A DNA stretch of 64,000 nt from Cryptomeria japonica (lineage: Eukaryota; Streptophyta; Pinopsida; Cupressales; Cupressaceae): positions 144,667,247 to 144,731,246 of the forward strand of contig NC_081412.1 in NCBI RefSeq assembly GCF_030272615.1, in the 5' to 3' direction. Position 1 is the stretch's first letter, and each line of letters starts with the position of its first letter. Made by a program: the position numbers and the translations under genes. The notes under the pieces are model-generated. The model was not told the DNA's origin. It saw only the letters and a list, made by a program, of their open reading frames with translations, and searched no databases. This document shows positions 11,399 through 23,336 of the stretch, piece after piece.

Positions 11399-12322
11399 GA
11401 ATTTCAAATTCAAATTTCTTGCATGTAACTCCCACTTTGTCAATAATTAAGTTTGCATGGAATTATTTTGGGAGAAAGAATCGGACAATCATTTAATTCT
11501 TTTGTAGTGGGAAATGACTCTCTTTTCCTACTTATTTAATTCTAGATTTTTGAAAAAAGGGGGGTTCATGGGTTTTTGCTGTGATGAAGTATTTTCTCAA
11601 ATTTTTGTAAGTGCTTGTGAATAGTAGTAGGATTTTGGTAGTCATACTTCATTATAGAATTGTTAAGTTGTTCTTGAAGAAATTATCATCAAGCTACAAG
11701 AAGTGTTGAAGAAACTAGTTGAGGGATTGGAGACAATTCGGCAACAAAGAGCTCCGTCAATTAGGTTCCCATCTTTGTAGTCTTTCATGTGTAAATTTTA
11801 TATAAATATCTACTAATTCTCTCCTAGATGTTTTATTTGTATGATAATATTCTTTAAGAAATCATTTCTTAATTATTTAGGTAGATTAAATCAAATAGAG
11901 AAATGCATTTGAAAAAAAATAAAAAAATAAAAAGCTTCTTTCAATAATGCACATGTAGATCTTATTAATCTATTTTAAAGAAAAGAAAAAAAAAAATTTT
12001 TTTTTTACTTTTTGCTTTTCTTGAATTTAAAATTTAGACAAAGATTTGTGAGAAAAATATTTCCTTTCAAAATTATTACTCCCTTGATTTCAAACCTCTG
12101 TATTTGATTATCTCTGAGAGTAGTTTTCTTCTTTTCCTCAAAAAAAAATTGCATAAAAACATATTGTACAAACTTTTTTTTGAGAGGTCCTTCTCTGTGA
12201 TTTCTCTGTCTTAGATCTATTTGTTTATTTATTTTCAATGAGTGTATAAACTATCATTTGTTGTGAGAAATCCTTCCTCTGTGAAACCTTCCTATGTGAA
12301 ATCATCCTGTGTAATTCAGGTT

Positions 12323-12324
<2 letters not shown>

Positions 12325-12376
<52 letters not shown>
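12325..12376. repeat. (AT)n microsatellite
   Basis: A pure AT run of about 50 bases within the long LTR. Confidence 0.95.
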
Positions 12377-12382
<6 letters not shown>

Positions 12383-12516
12383 AGCTCTGAGAAAATTGTG
12401 CTTATCTAAAGATTTTTTCTCTCTGTGGTATCTTATCCTTATCTCAATAGACCCACTCTAAGAAATAACTTATCCCTATTAAAATTTATTTTCAGCATAC
12501 CTTGTATAAAATATTC

Positions 12517-12693
12517 CTCTGTAAATTTTTATTCTCTGTAAAAACCATCTTGGTAGATTCAATTAAAAAGCTTCTCTGTAAATTTTTATTCTTTGTAAAA
12601 CAACCATCTCTCGTAGATTCAATTAAAAAGTTTCTCTGTAAATTTTTATTCTCTGTAAAAAAAACCTCTTTGGTAGATTCAATTAAAAAGATT
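12517..12693. repeat. Three tandem copies of a 57-60-bp unit
   Basis: Units start at about 12517, 12574 and 12634 with CTCTGTAAATTTTTATTCT and end with TAGATTCAATTAAAAAG. Both strands are open across the array (12502-12729 plus, 12492-12704 minus), which gives repeated peptides. I treat this as a by-product of a repeat without stops, not coding. Confidence 0.9.
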
Positions 12694-13357
12694 AATTTGA
12701 TCACTCGATATTTCTCTCTATATAAATAAAAATGATAATAAAAATCAATTAAAGTTAAACTTATATTAACTTTATAATATAAAAATTGTTTTAGTTTTTT
12801 TTTAATTAAAAAATTATTAAATTTTGATTTGTACTAGTTAAATTGCAATCAACCTTTTTTTTATAAACCTTACTTGTATTAATTAGTGGAAATTAAGATT
12901 ATTAATATGAAATTTGAATTGAATTAATTTCAATTTATATTATAAAATTTGATCTATGAGGGGTAGTTTATTATTGAAAAGTTTATAAATGAAATTTTAT
13001 TAATATAAAAGTTGTATTTCTTTCACCATTAAAATTAGATTATAAAAGGGAATAAATTTGGGGATTAATTTCGTATCAAATGATTGGGGCATTTATTAGA
13101 AGAATTAATATTAATGAACCCTTCAATCTTGCGAAAACAAGGGAACTAAATTCGTAAATTGAGTTGTAGCTAAATTTATAGTTTAGCTAGTCTAATTAGT
13201 TTTAGATTTAATTGGGTTATTTGGTTGGTATTTTTATTCCATTATTATTTTATATTGATTAAGATTGTCTAAAGGGACCTCCTCTTTAAGTAATCATAGC
13301 CACCTTAGTCAATTGTTTATTTCAGGCAAATGATTCAAATGAACATTGTTAATCCTT

Positions 13358-13513
13358 CATGCAAGTTACATTATTATTGTTATCAAGCAAGTTACATATT
13401 TACCGCTATCATGCAAGTCACTTAATTATTGTTTCCATGCAAGTTACATATTTATTGTCATCATACCAAATACATATTTATGATTATCATGCAAGTTGCA
13501 CAATTGAAGTTAC
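13358..13513. repeat. Six degenerate 26-27-bp tandem units
   Basis: CATGCAAGTTACATATTTATTG-type units recur in register, decaying toward the right. Confidence 0.8.
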
Positions 13514-14145
13514 CATAGTTCTTCTCATTTTGAATATAAATCTCTCAGTAATAGTAGGCTAAATATTGGATTGTTCTTTTTAGATTCCAAGTTGCAAAAT
13601 AAACAACGTATTTAGTATACTCAAACCTAATAATGGTCAAATTTATTTTCTAACCTTAAGAAAACATAAGATTAGTAAAAGGGGGAAATTCCATTTAATA
13701 TAGGGGTGAATGTCATAATAAAGCTTCATACAATCTACATGGTATAATCTATGTTGTTATAACATTTATATTATCAAATCTGAAATCATTCTACCATGAG
13801 ACTTGTCTTCGCTGGCGAACCTCAAATCAGGTTTTCATCTTTTGTTGTAAATGTCTAATGAAACTTAGGTGCAAAGATGAATGAGTTATAATTTGTTATT
13901 GTTGGATTCTTTCCTTAATATGGGTTTTGAGAATCCCTTTCCATGATCACTTAGAAGATTAAACAACAATTTTAATTGAGGAAGATCTAGGAGTGAACCT
14001 TAGCTCCCATCTAAGAATTTGAGATTGATAAATTTATTAAATAACCAACGGTTAAATTTCTTTAAGTGGGTGGGTTAGTTAAATATCTCCTTATAATGTT
14101 GAAAAGGTTTTGGCATTGGCTGAAGATCAACTAGACAAAGATTAT

Positions 14146-14285
14146 AATTATTTAGGAACTTTTTTTTATTTTGGTTAATTGGAATTATTTAGGAACTTTT
14201 TGTATATTGGTTAATTGGAATTATTTAGGAACTTTTTGTAAATTGATTAATTGGAATTACTTAGGAACTTTTTGTATATTGGATA
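14146..14285. repeat. Four tandem copies of a 37-bp unit
   Basis: The core ATTTAGGAACTTTTTGTA recurs about every 37 bases (about 14150, 14188, 14225, 14262), each time preceded by GGTTAATTGGAATT. More degenerate GGTTAATTAA words continue to about 14455. Confidence 0.85.
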
Positions 14286-15849
14286 ATTAAAATGGATTGA
14301 TTGGAATTATTTTCATTGGTTAATTAAAAGTGAATTGATTTGGATTATTTGAGATTCGTGTTCATATTGGTTAATTAAAAAGAATTGATATTCATAACGG
14401 TTGATTAAAGCTTGATTGATTTGTATTATTAGGAGCCTTATTCTTACTGGTTAATTAGCAAGAAATTCATCTCTCTCCTAACCTCATATTTCAAACATGG
14501 GTAATGTGGTTATCAAGATCTTTTCCCTTTAAGCAAGTAGGCACTAAATTGGTTGGTAACCTTCTTACAAGCAATTCAATATCTTTCATGTATTAAGTGC
14601 TTATTAAAAGTGTAACAATTAGTAATTCAAATCTTTTTGTAAGCTATTTCCTACAAGTATCCTAGCTTTCACGAAATTGGAATTTTCATGTTTTTAGTCC
14701 AAGAATTAGAATTTTATCATAGTTATTTTCACAAGAATGTTACTCCAAGGTAGTTGATTTATTTATTTTTCATTCTTGTCAAATGTTCCTTTCGATTATA
14801 TCCTATTTTCAATGTCAAGCAATAATTTATTTTCCATGTAATAGTTTCATAATTGTTAAGTAAATGCTTATTCAAGATTTCATGAACTTATGGCTCATTC
14901 CTAGTTGGATAACTAAATAAGTGGAGTTGAAACCAAAACCTTAGCAGTGTTCAGTATCTATGGTGCCTTTGGGTCACGCTTACAGGTGAAGCCATCGTGT
15001 TGAACTATTGTACTTAATGCCTAATAAAGCTACATCAATGACGTCTGTGGCATCGTCCTTATAAATCATCAGGGAGTAATAAGGGACACGTGGAAGTTAA
15101 AATCCAAGGGGCGGGTAATCCCCCTTGGATCAATAATCTAATAAGATAATCTTTGAATGAATTTGCATCCGCTAGTTAAACCTTAGTAAGCCCCTTTAGG
15201 GTTGATTGACTAAAACGCTTTTATAAACTTGGCCTAATCTTGAATAATTATTGACAATTGACAATTGGGTCAAGGGTGATGCTTATTATAGGCGTTAGGA
15301 CCTAGATGTTTTAGGCCACAAGCAATAGGCCACCTTGAGCCTTTGCTTAAAGCTACCATCGTGGGTATCAACTGCAGAGAAACTGTTTGGGACATTGACC
15401 CTAGAAAGGGTTGCATACACACCAAAATAGTTTACATTAAACCATAGATTGGAAAATAGAACTACATACTTTACGCCTTGATCCCATGCCGAAATGGGTA
15501 TGTAGGCAGTCTAGGGACGGAGTTGTCCCTAGTACTCAGGCATTTGGGGATGTGGTCTAGGATTTGGTAAAGTAGATGGATTGCAAAGTCTCCTAATTGA
15601 AAGATAAAGGAAATTAAGGAAAATGTAATTCAATGCATACTCGGAAGGAATCCCATATGGATTTTCTTGACTTCTTGAGACTTTAGGCCAAATTCTGAGG
15701 CAAAATTCAAGCTTGCATTATGTTTTGTATTATTTTTCTCTTAAGGATGATGACCTAGGTGCACTCCTATTAGAGGAGTGTAGTTTTTAGTGAGTGACTC
15801 AGGACTTTGATGGTCCCGATGAGTCTAAGTCTCTGGCCAGAGCACCTCC

Positions 15850-15998
15850 TATCCTAAGTTGGATAGATGCCTACCCCGTTTGGGTAGATTCCTATCCCGT
15901 ATTGGATAGATGAAATGTCTTATCCCGTATGGATAGATGCCTAACTCATTTGGTTAGATGCTCATCCTGAATGGATGAATGCCTAATCCAATTGGATA
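15850..15998. repeat. Seven tandem mini-hairpins with co-varying arms
   Basis: About every 21 bases there is a 5-6-base arm, a short loop and the complementary arm, followed by GATGCC or a close variant. Arm pairs are TATCC/GGATA (units 1, 3, 4), TACCC/GGGTA (unit 2), TAACT/GGTTA (unit 5, one wobble), TCATCC/GGATGA (unit 6) and AATCC/GGAT(A) (unit 7). Both arms change together between units. The array lies near the 3' end of the probable LTR. Confidence 0.85.
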
Positions 15999-16102
15999 GA
16001 TGCCCAGAGTATGTGATTGAATCAAACACAAATGATTAAATAAGTAAATAAATAAAAAAAAATACTCAAAAACTCTTGGGTTATGTAGAGTGGGTTATTA
16101 CA

Positions 16103-16940
16103 TTATCAGTGGAGGGAGAGGGCATAGAGTGGGTAATTTCAGTCATAGAAATAGAGGGGGGAAATTGGGCGGCCGTAAGGGCATTCTGTGCAAATTTGAG
16201 AAACCTAGGAAAATCTAGGCTAGAAGAGAAGGTCGTGAAAGGGTTCGAAGCCGAATTAGAGGGATGAACCAACATTAAGTTCCTAGGAGTGTAGAGAGAC
16301 CTATGGTAATCATAGAGCCTATAAATAAGGCCTTGGTGAAGCAGAATTGGCAGCTTGTCCCCATTCTTGGGGTCTAGGGCTTCTCTAATAGAAGCTTCCA
16401 GAGAATGCAATAAGAAGAAAGGTAACAAAGCAGGTCATTATTGTGGAAGTGATTGAGAAAATGGCTGTGGTAGTAATAAAATACCTTTAAGAAACCTTCC
16501 AGTGTAAATTATTTCATGATTAACAGGCAGATTTGGTTCCAGGGGTGCTTCATCTCTTCACGGGCAAAACCACCTTCCAATTTCACCGGCTCCTTGTTTC
16601 TGAAGAAGTGTTTCAGACCTTCACTATTAGACACATGGCTGGTCCTCTTCCATTTTATCCCTTCCAACGAGAGACATATCGCTTGAGAAATAGAATCCAT
16701 TGAAACCTCAAAACAAACACCCCCAATTGCGACCCTTCTACCAGACCAAGAGGTCACAAACTAGACTAATAGCTGCCCATCATGGCTAGTAAGGCGCTCC
16801 ATGAAATCAATAATCCTACCTTCCAGATAGTAATTCCATACCAGGGCATCCTTCTAAAAAGAATTAGGATTATTAGGTTCGTAACGCACTTTGGCACCCC
16901 CCATAGCCAAGTCCAAGAGCTCTTGCTTAGTAGAGGACAT
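16103..16940 (-). pseudogene. Decayed ORF of a recurring plant retroelement type, function unknown
   Basis: Reading down from an ATG at 16940 (MSSTKQELLDLAMGGAK...), one frame runs to about 16440 with three stops, two of them TAG where Gln would fit. Recognisable words are DALVWNYYLEGRIIDFMERL, FVTSWSGRRVAIGGV, EGIKWKR, GGFAREEM and VFYYYH. A frameshift then leads into LPFFLLHSLEASIREA and PILLHQGLIYRLYDYH (16428-16103). From memory this resembles an extra ORF accompanying Tat/Ogre-like gypsy elements in gymnosperms; I cannot verify that. It stops abruptly at the LTR junction. No enzymatic motif is visible. Confidence 0.5.
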
Positions 16941-17530
16941 AAGAAAGCCATGCAAAGAATATTAAGGATGCAACTTTTAGTGAAATATATAGTTAAATTT
17001 TTTGCATGGGTCAGATAAATTAAGCCTGAGGTGACTAACAAGGCATCAAAAAGAGGAATTATTGCCATTAATGACCTTGGAAATAGGGAACTTTTGAGTC
17101 ATTAATTGTAACAAAAGACAAGACTTTAGGCACATAGGAAATTATCAAGTAATCGAAGCTAGTTTGATTAATGATACCATTAGCACATGGGATTTGCATA
17201 CAACTAGCTTTGAGACCAATCCAACAAGGCCAACATCCAGACATTTCATCACCCTTCTAGATCATCATGAGGAGGTGACCACAAAATTAGTACCCAAACA
17301 TGATTTCCACACACACGTCCCCTTTGGTGAACATGTTGGAAGTACTCGACATATTCCCCTGTTGATTAATCCATCTCATCCAAAATTTGGCAGTAGTCAT
17401 CAACACATTCCCCATATTCAGATTCAAAAAATAAATCCTCTCGAGACTCCAGAGCATCAAGAGGGAGTGCTAGAAGAGGCTAAACCAAAGCAATATCATA
17501 GGAGTGAATTTCGGTAACTTTACCCTTCGA
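16941..17530. other. Unassigned retroelement-derived spacer
   Basis: No gene is supported. The 117-residue plus-strand frame at 17164-17517 is antisense to the continuation of the RNase H-like relic and shows no known motif. The minus strand reads in broken pieces without recognisable domains. Confidence 0.4.
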
Positions 17531-17539
17531 GAGGGAGTT

Positions 17540-17785
17540 AACATGAGGAGGCAAGGAATTGTGGTTCCTCCAACATCTTAGGCAAGTGTTCAATAGTCCA
17601 AGGGCTACTAGAGCATCATCAATCCCATTGCCTTCACTATACACATGCATGATACAATAGGAGTCAAGCTCAGCTATAAGCCTAAGAATATCCCTGATGA
17701 TACTTTCAATAGTCTAGTTAAGTGTATTCCGCTCTTTGACATCTACAATGAGCTTAGAGTCCCCTTCAATGTCAAGATTCATTAT
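17540..17785 (-). pseudogene. RNase H-like (RVT_3-type) domain relic
   Basis: Minus-strand reading shows EGDSKLIVD (catalytic Asp after Gly), then a TAG stop where Trp or Gln is usual, TIESIIRDILRLIAELDS, HVYSEGNGIDDALVALG and LNTCLRCWRN. The EGDS...HVYxEGN...D-LA order is the second half of the RNase H fold used by plant LINEs and by the additional RNase H of Tat-type elements. It is truncated upstream at about 17785. I cannot decide which element class it came from. Confidence 0.65.
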
Positions 17786-18253
17786 TTTTAATTTTTGGGA
17801 AGAGTAGAGTTAAGGTTATTCAACTATTACTTAAATTTTTTTTTTGTATATGATTATATACATTATCTTTTGTCTTTATTCATTTTTTTATAGATTTTAT
17901 CTAGATAATTCCTATTAGAAAAAAACATTATATGACTACATGTGACTTTTCTTTCAAAGTCTTGAAGCCTCAATATGCTTTTACCTATTCTATTTTAACT
18001 TGTTTAACTAGATTCAAACACAATATTTTACATGTCTTTTTTTTAATTGAAAAAATCTTCAATATTTGACTATTTTTTCAGTATGCAATATTAATTTTCT
18101 CATTTAATGTTTCCACTTAAGCCAAATACTTTTTATATAAACAATTGCACATTTAATCCATTCTTACAAAACCCAAATTTATGTTTTAACAATTCATTTG
18201 TTAATGCATCTAGGTCACCATCATTTTTGTTGGATAGTATTTCGTGATCTACA
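17786..18253 (-). pseudogene. C-terminal end of a copia RNase H/pol relic
   Basis: When solo LTR E is skipped and one CTACA copy is kept, the minus-strand frame from 29060-29014 continues without shift into 18253-18110. It reads through DALTNELLKHKFGFCKNGL, which matches the end of copia Pol (normally xxIxTKxLPxxKF-type). Below about 18100 the sequence is AT-rich with no further signal. This is good internal evidence for the LTR E boundaries. Confidence 0.7.
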
Positions 18254-19558
18254 TTTTGAATGTTCTAATGTACAAGACAACTACTTAAGTTTAACACTTA
18301 ATGAACATACAGAAAGATATGAGCATGAAAGAACATAAAAAACCAAAGAACACCATACACAATGAAACACCAAATTTTATACGGAAAACCCTATTAGGGG
18401 AAAAACCACTGAGAATGCTAATCTCAATATATGAACACCTATTAGGGTGACATCAATTAAAGTGATTTTTACAGAGAAAGGCTCATTGCAAGAGGCTCAC
18501 TTCCCAAGAGAAGGAAGGAAAGAAAGACTCACTACTAAAATAAAGAAGAGAAAGAATCAACCACTAATGCACCTCTACAACTGTAAGATCTATAGATACC
18601 TTTGACGCACTTCTTTTGGTAGCTAACATATGAAAGTTCACACTGCTCAACACTTTTCACCAACTCAAACAACACTTATGAAACAATCAGGGAGATAGAT
18701 CCTCTTTCACACATCTTCAATGCATTTAACCTTCTTTCACAACACACATTTGTTTTCTCTTCACCCACACCTCCTTATCATCCTCATCAAATTATCCTTT
18801 ATTTATAACATCCTCACATTTGTGAAACCTCCCAAAGTCAGCTAAGAATCTTAGATAAATACAATTCAAATTAGGTCGGCACTAAAAATTCTCATGGTGG
18901 AAAATAATGTAAAGTGGACCACAACACATCTTAAATGAGACCAAAATAAACATAAACCATGTTGTACAACAATCCATAACCATCGGAGAAAAAATATGAA
19001 GTGTAAACATCCTTAGTCAGCCAAACCTAGAGTAAACATCATCAAACTTGAAACCATGCTTCTGAAGCCCAAGAACACATGCTAACTGAATAGAATGAAG
19101 CTAAGGACATTATCAACTTAACTCCATAACTACAATATTAGAAACCATAAATCAGAGAAATACAGAGCATGCATTGTTGGAATCAAGGAACACTGAGAGG
19201 GGGGGGGGGTGAATCAATGTTCTTTAATTTTTCACATTATTAATCTAATTCTTCAACCACTTAATGCAAATGAACAAAAGTAAGAAGCATGAACACAATG
19301 CAAATATCCACAACACCATAACACTGATATTTTTATGTGGAAACTTGGTTAAGGGAAAAACCACAGTGGGATTGAGCCACACAATATTAATATACTCTAT
19401 TATAAGTATACAAATATTACATAAGAGGAAAGCACATATACATTCAAGCACACTACCTAGAGCTCACTACTCAAATTACAGCAAGGGTTACAACCCCAAA
19501 AGGATCACTAACTTACAAATGAATACAAAAGATAATTGGAGTGTCTAAATTAATAAAT

Positions 19559-20788
19559 TGTTGGCCATTTAGAGGAATTGATTATGTGTTGCATTGATAT
19601 TTTGTCATTGATATCAACACTAGCTATTTTGGATGCTTTACTGACACCCTTTTGGTCTTGGTAGGATGTGTGGTTTCTAGTTGGTTTGGATCTAGCATGA
19701 TCTGGTATGCTCTAGCATGATTTGGTTATGGAATTGGCTTATTCATGATAGTCATGTTCATATTCAGTCAGTTGGTTTTGGTTTGGTGATCAGATGCTCT
19801 CTTGTTTGCTTGGAAGCTTGGTTTGTGGTTTTGGTGAGGGTTTCACTGGAAGAGCTTTGATGAAGATCCTTGATGATATGCATAAGTGGTGCTGGTGTAG
19901 CTTCTGGTATAGATTTAGGATGTTGATGGTGATCATGTTCGAGACTTGGTGGATTGGGATCATTTCTTTAGCGTGTGGACCTATATTGGGTCCCGATTGA
20001 TCTAGGTTATGGACCGGCTTGTAACATGTGGATTTGAACTCTTGATGTATTTCTGAGATGTCTTATATGTTGGATATTATTTGTTTGGTCTAAGGCTGAC
20101 ATGTTTTGTAATTATGTAATTTGTTTATTGTCTGGTGGCCGACCTGATTGTTTATGGTCGAGGGTTTGTATATATATGATGTAAGTTCTCATTGTAGATC
20201 ATCATGGTATAGGATATGGATATGTAATGTGTGAATAATGTAATAGAATTCATGCAGAGGATTTGGTTGATCATTGGAGATCGAGTTGGGTTTATGTAAG
20301 AGGATTTAGTCCTTTGGTATTGAGCTTAACCAAAACTATACTCAGGCATAGGAGATGTTATCTTTGCAGTTCATTCATTCTTCTTGATTGTAGTTTGGAT
20401 TTCTATGTAGTTAGTGAGACTCCTTTTGTCCTGAATAGTACACTCTAGGTTGTTGGCCTTCCCACAAGTGTAGGCCCCTCAACTCTAATTCACATACTTA
20501 TTGCTAAAGTATTATTTGACTGTGGGTAGGCTTCCCACTGTGGTTTTTCCCTTTACCGGGTTTTCCATGTATAAATCTTGGTGTCATGTGGATGGTATTT
20601 ATTCTTTGATTATTATTTATGCTTAATTGGTTTGACTGCTATTTCAATATTTGGTTTAAGAATTTTGGTATTAATGTTTTGGGTTCTGGTATTAAAGTTT
20701 TAATTGCTAAATGTCCTAGTAATCTGTGACAACTGATTCACCCTCCCTCCCCTCTTAGTTGTGTTCTGGTTATTTGAACTATCTAACA
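19559..20788 (+). mobile_element. C1 5' LTR
   Basis: It starts TGTTGGCCATTTAG and ends ATCTAACA. A TATA-like stretch (20169-20176) precedes the 'ctcattgtagatcat' block that recurs in the C2 LTRs. The short frames 19794-20000 and 20263-20448 recur in the 3' LTR and are not genes. Confidence 0.92.
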
Positions 20789-20802
20789 ATTAGTGTCAGA
20801 GC
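20789..20802 (+). other. C1 primer-binding site
   Basis: ATTAGTGTCAGAGC follows the LTR. It corresponds to ATTGGTATCAGAGC (initiator Met tRNA) with two transitions. Confidence 0.85.
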
Positions 20803-20846
20803 TTTGGTCCTCTCTACAGAAAGCTTAACCACTTGAGAAAGATCCT

Positions 20847-21830
20847 ATGGTGACTAACAATTCAAGTTCATCCAGTTCATCTGGAGCTATCTTTCGAAGA
20901 GATATTCCTAGGCTTGATGGAACAAATTACATAGTATAGAAGATTTAGATGGAAACTCATCTGAGATGTCTTGGCAAGGAGATTTGGGAGATCACACAGA
21001 ATGGTTCTACACCTCATAATTTGGCATTTGGAAATCCTCCTCTGACAAACTTGGATAAGGATCTTGAGAATGATTGTAGAGAAATTGAAGCCCTCTTGTG
21101 TGCACTTTCTGATCATCAAATAATGGGATTAACCGATAAATCATCTCGAAAGGCTATATGGGATAAGTTGGAGACTCTTAATGAAGGTGACCCTACTGTA
21201 AATATTGCTAAACTTGATGGTTACCAGGTGAGATATGAAAACTTGAAGATGGAAGAAGATGAAAGGATTATTGCATTCATGGAAAGGGTAAATGAGATTG
21301 TTATACGAATTCAATGTTGTGGTGGAACTCTGAGTGAAGATGAAATAGTTTCTAAAGTTCTGAGAGCCCTACCACTAACTTACAAGATGAATGCTACTGC
21401 TATTAATGAGTTGAGAACAATGACTAATACTTCTATCAACAGAGATACCTTGGTTGGGAAATTATCTTCTTTTGAGTTTGAAAAATTTGGACCTTCTGGA
21501 GCTGTGAAAACTAAACCTGCTTTTCATGCATCTGCATCATCAACTGGTAAGAAAGATTGGAAATCTTTATATGAAAAAGAATTGGATGATATGAAGAGAG
21601 AAGATGATGAGTTTGAGAAACTTGAAGCACTATTTTCTAGAAGAGTACCTAAAGGACTGGTAGGAAGTAAGTATGAAGGAAAATCACCTTTAAATGTTTT
21701 GCATGTAATAAGATTGGTCATTTTTCATCTAGATGTTCTGAAAGGAATTTGAGATTTGAAGAAAGAGTGAGAAGATCATTTAAGCCTAACCCTAGATATC
21801 AAAACAAGTATAAGTACAGAAAAAACAATG
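20847..21830 (+). pseudogene. C1 Gag
   Basis: An ATG at 20847 opens a Ser-rich start followed by RRDIPRLDGTNY. Two TAG stops fall just before METHLRCLGKEIW. The frame then runs from 20949 through the UBN2-type Gag body (IWDKLETLNEGDPTVNIAKL, ELRTMTNT, FEKFGPSGA). Near 21690 a single-base loss shifts the frame; in the neighbouring frame an intact CCHC zinc knuckle reads CFACNKIGHFSSRC. Known role: capsid assembly and RNA packaging. The homologous Gag of C2 lacks this frameshift but has lost the last Cys. Confidence 0.9.
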
Positions 21831-22240
21831 AAAAATCATGCTACATAGCAGATGAGGAAGGTGTTACTGATTCTAATGATGAACCGATAGAAGACTATGC
21901 TAGTGGTTCCGATAATGGGAAGGAATGGGTGTTCCTAGATATCAAGGAAGATGATCTGGCATTGGAAGACAATGTACACAAAGAGAAGGCAATTGCTGCT
22001 AAAATTGAAGACAAGGATGAATGGGTAATTAACGATGGATGTTCACATCATATGACGGGAGATAAAAGGAAGTTTCTATCTTTGCAAGAATTTGATGGTG
22101 GTCTAGTTAGATTTGGAGATGACAAAGCATGTATGATCAAAGGAAAAGGAACTATATCATTGGATGGTAAGAACAATACTGATAATGTTTACTATGTTGA
22201 AGGTTTGAAGCATAATATTTTGAGTGTAGGATAATTGGTG
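21831..22240 (+). pseudogene. C1 protease region, catalytic Asp lost
   Basis: After an acidic linker, WVINDGCSHHMTGDKRKF aligns with the WVIDSGCSxHMTG motif of copia proteases. The catalytic Asp-Ser-Gly has become Asn-Asp-Gly. The rest (VRFGDDKACMIKGKGTISL, YYVEGLKHNILSVG) is well kept. A TAA stop follows SVG where Gln is expected. Confidence 0.88.
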
Positions 22241-23336
22241 GATAAGGGATTTTAATTACATTTCAAGGATGAAAAATGCAAGATCATTAACAGATCTGGT
22301 TTGGAGATTGTAACCGGTACACAGATGAAAGGTAATATATTTCATTTGAATTCCGGTGAGAAGACATGTTTGATTGCACAAATTGATGAGAGTTGTCTAT
22401 GACATAAGAGGCTATGTCATGTGAATTTTGATTGCATTATGAAGATCAGTTCAACTAAGGCGGTTAGAGATATACCTAAAATTGTGAAGCCTTATTATCC
22501 GGTATGTAAAGAATGTAAAATGGGTAAACAAGTCAGAACCTCTTTTAGGAGTATACAAGATAAATCTAATGATGTTCTTGATCTTATTTATACTGATTTA
22601 TGTGGCCCTTCTAGAGTTAAAAGTTTTCAGGTGATAGATATTTTATGCTAATCATTGATGAATATTCTAGAATGATGTGGGTTACTTTTTTAAGGGAGAA
22701 ATCTAAGGCTTTTAAAATTTTTAAAGCATTTAAGGCTAAAGTGGAAACTAAGTTAGGATTGAAGATTAAGTGTTTGAGGTTAGATCATGGTGGATAATTC
22801 ACATCCAGTGAGTTTAACAACTTTTGTGAGAAGCATGGTATAAGGAGACAATTTTCTGCTCCCCGGACACCTCAACAGAATGGAGTTGTGGAAAGGAAGA
22901 ACATAACTATCTTGGATGCTGCCAGAACAATGATGATGGAAAATAGTCTACCTCATATATACTGGAGAGAAGTAGTGAGCACATTGGTTTATACATTCAA
23001 TAGAGTACATATCAAAGGAGAAACTAGTAAGACACCTTATGAATTATGGTTTGGCAATACACCTACAGTTAAATATTTTAGAATCTTTGGTAGTAAATGT
23101 TATATTAGGAGAGATGATATCATTGGAAAATTTGATCCTAGATGTGATGAAGGCATATTTCTTGGTTATTCTAATGAAAGAAAAGAATATAGATGTTATA
23201 ACAAGAGATTGCAGAGAATTGTGGAGAGTGCTAATGTCAAGGTGGATGAGTTGAATAGAGGTCAAATCAAAGTTTATGAGAAGGAACCAATGGTGGAAAT
23301 TATTATATCTGAACCAATAGCATCTTTACCGGAATA
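22241..23336 (+). pseudogene. C1 integrase
   Basis: The GAG-pre-integrase HKRLCHVNF and a zinc region (YPVCKECKMGK) lead to the core: Asp in YTDLCGPSR, Asp in CLRLDHGG (followed by TAA where Glu is normal), and Glu in QQNGVVERKN. Downstream it has TPYELWFGNTPTVKYFRIFG and KCYIRRDD. A one-base deletion after SFQ (about 22632) shifts frame. Stops also occur near 22251 and 22401, and at 23334. Confidence 0.9.

Larger units (their letters stand above)
10887..16102 (+). mobile_element. Probable long 3' LTR of gypsy element G2 (about 5.2 kb)
   Basis: The start TGTCATAACCC follows a polypurine tract. The proposed end GGGTTATTACA (16092-16102) is its inverted repeat with one mismatch. Near the end, 15478-15540 carries a 'gccttgatccc ... 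gggtatgtaggcag' phrase known from plant gypsy LTRs. The stretch contains many tandem repeats and no credible gene. Only one copy is in the window, so the boundaries rest on the terminal inverted repeat, the PPT, and the break of a minus-strand reading frame at 16103. Confidence 0.55.

Noticed and set aside
12492-12729. Open frames on both strands over the same 230 bases, considered as a repeat protein
   Set aside because: They translate a three-copy tandem repeat lacking stops; no flanking gene signals.
15850-15998. Considered as a CRISPR-like repeat-spacer array
   Set aside because: Units are 21 bases with no unique spacers, and the setting is a plant LTR; the hairpin-array description fits better.
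17164-17517. 117-residue plus-strand frame
   Set aside because: Lies antisense to the continuation of the RNase H-like relic; no motif and no start context.
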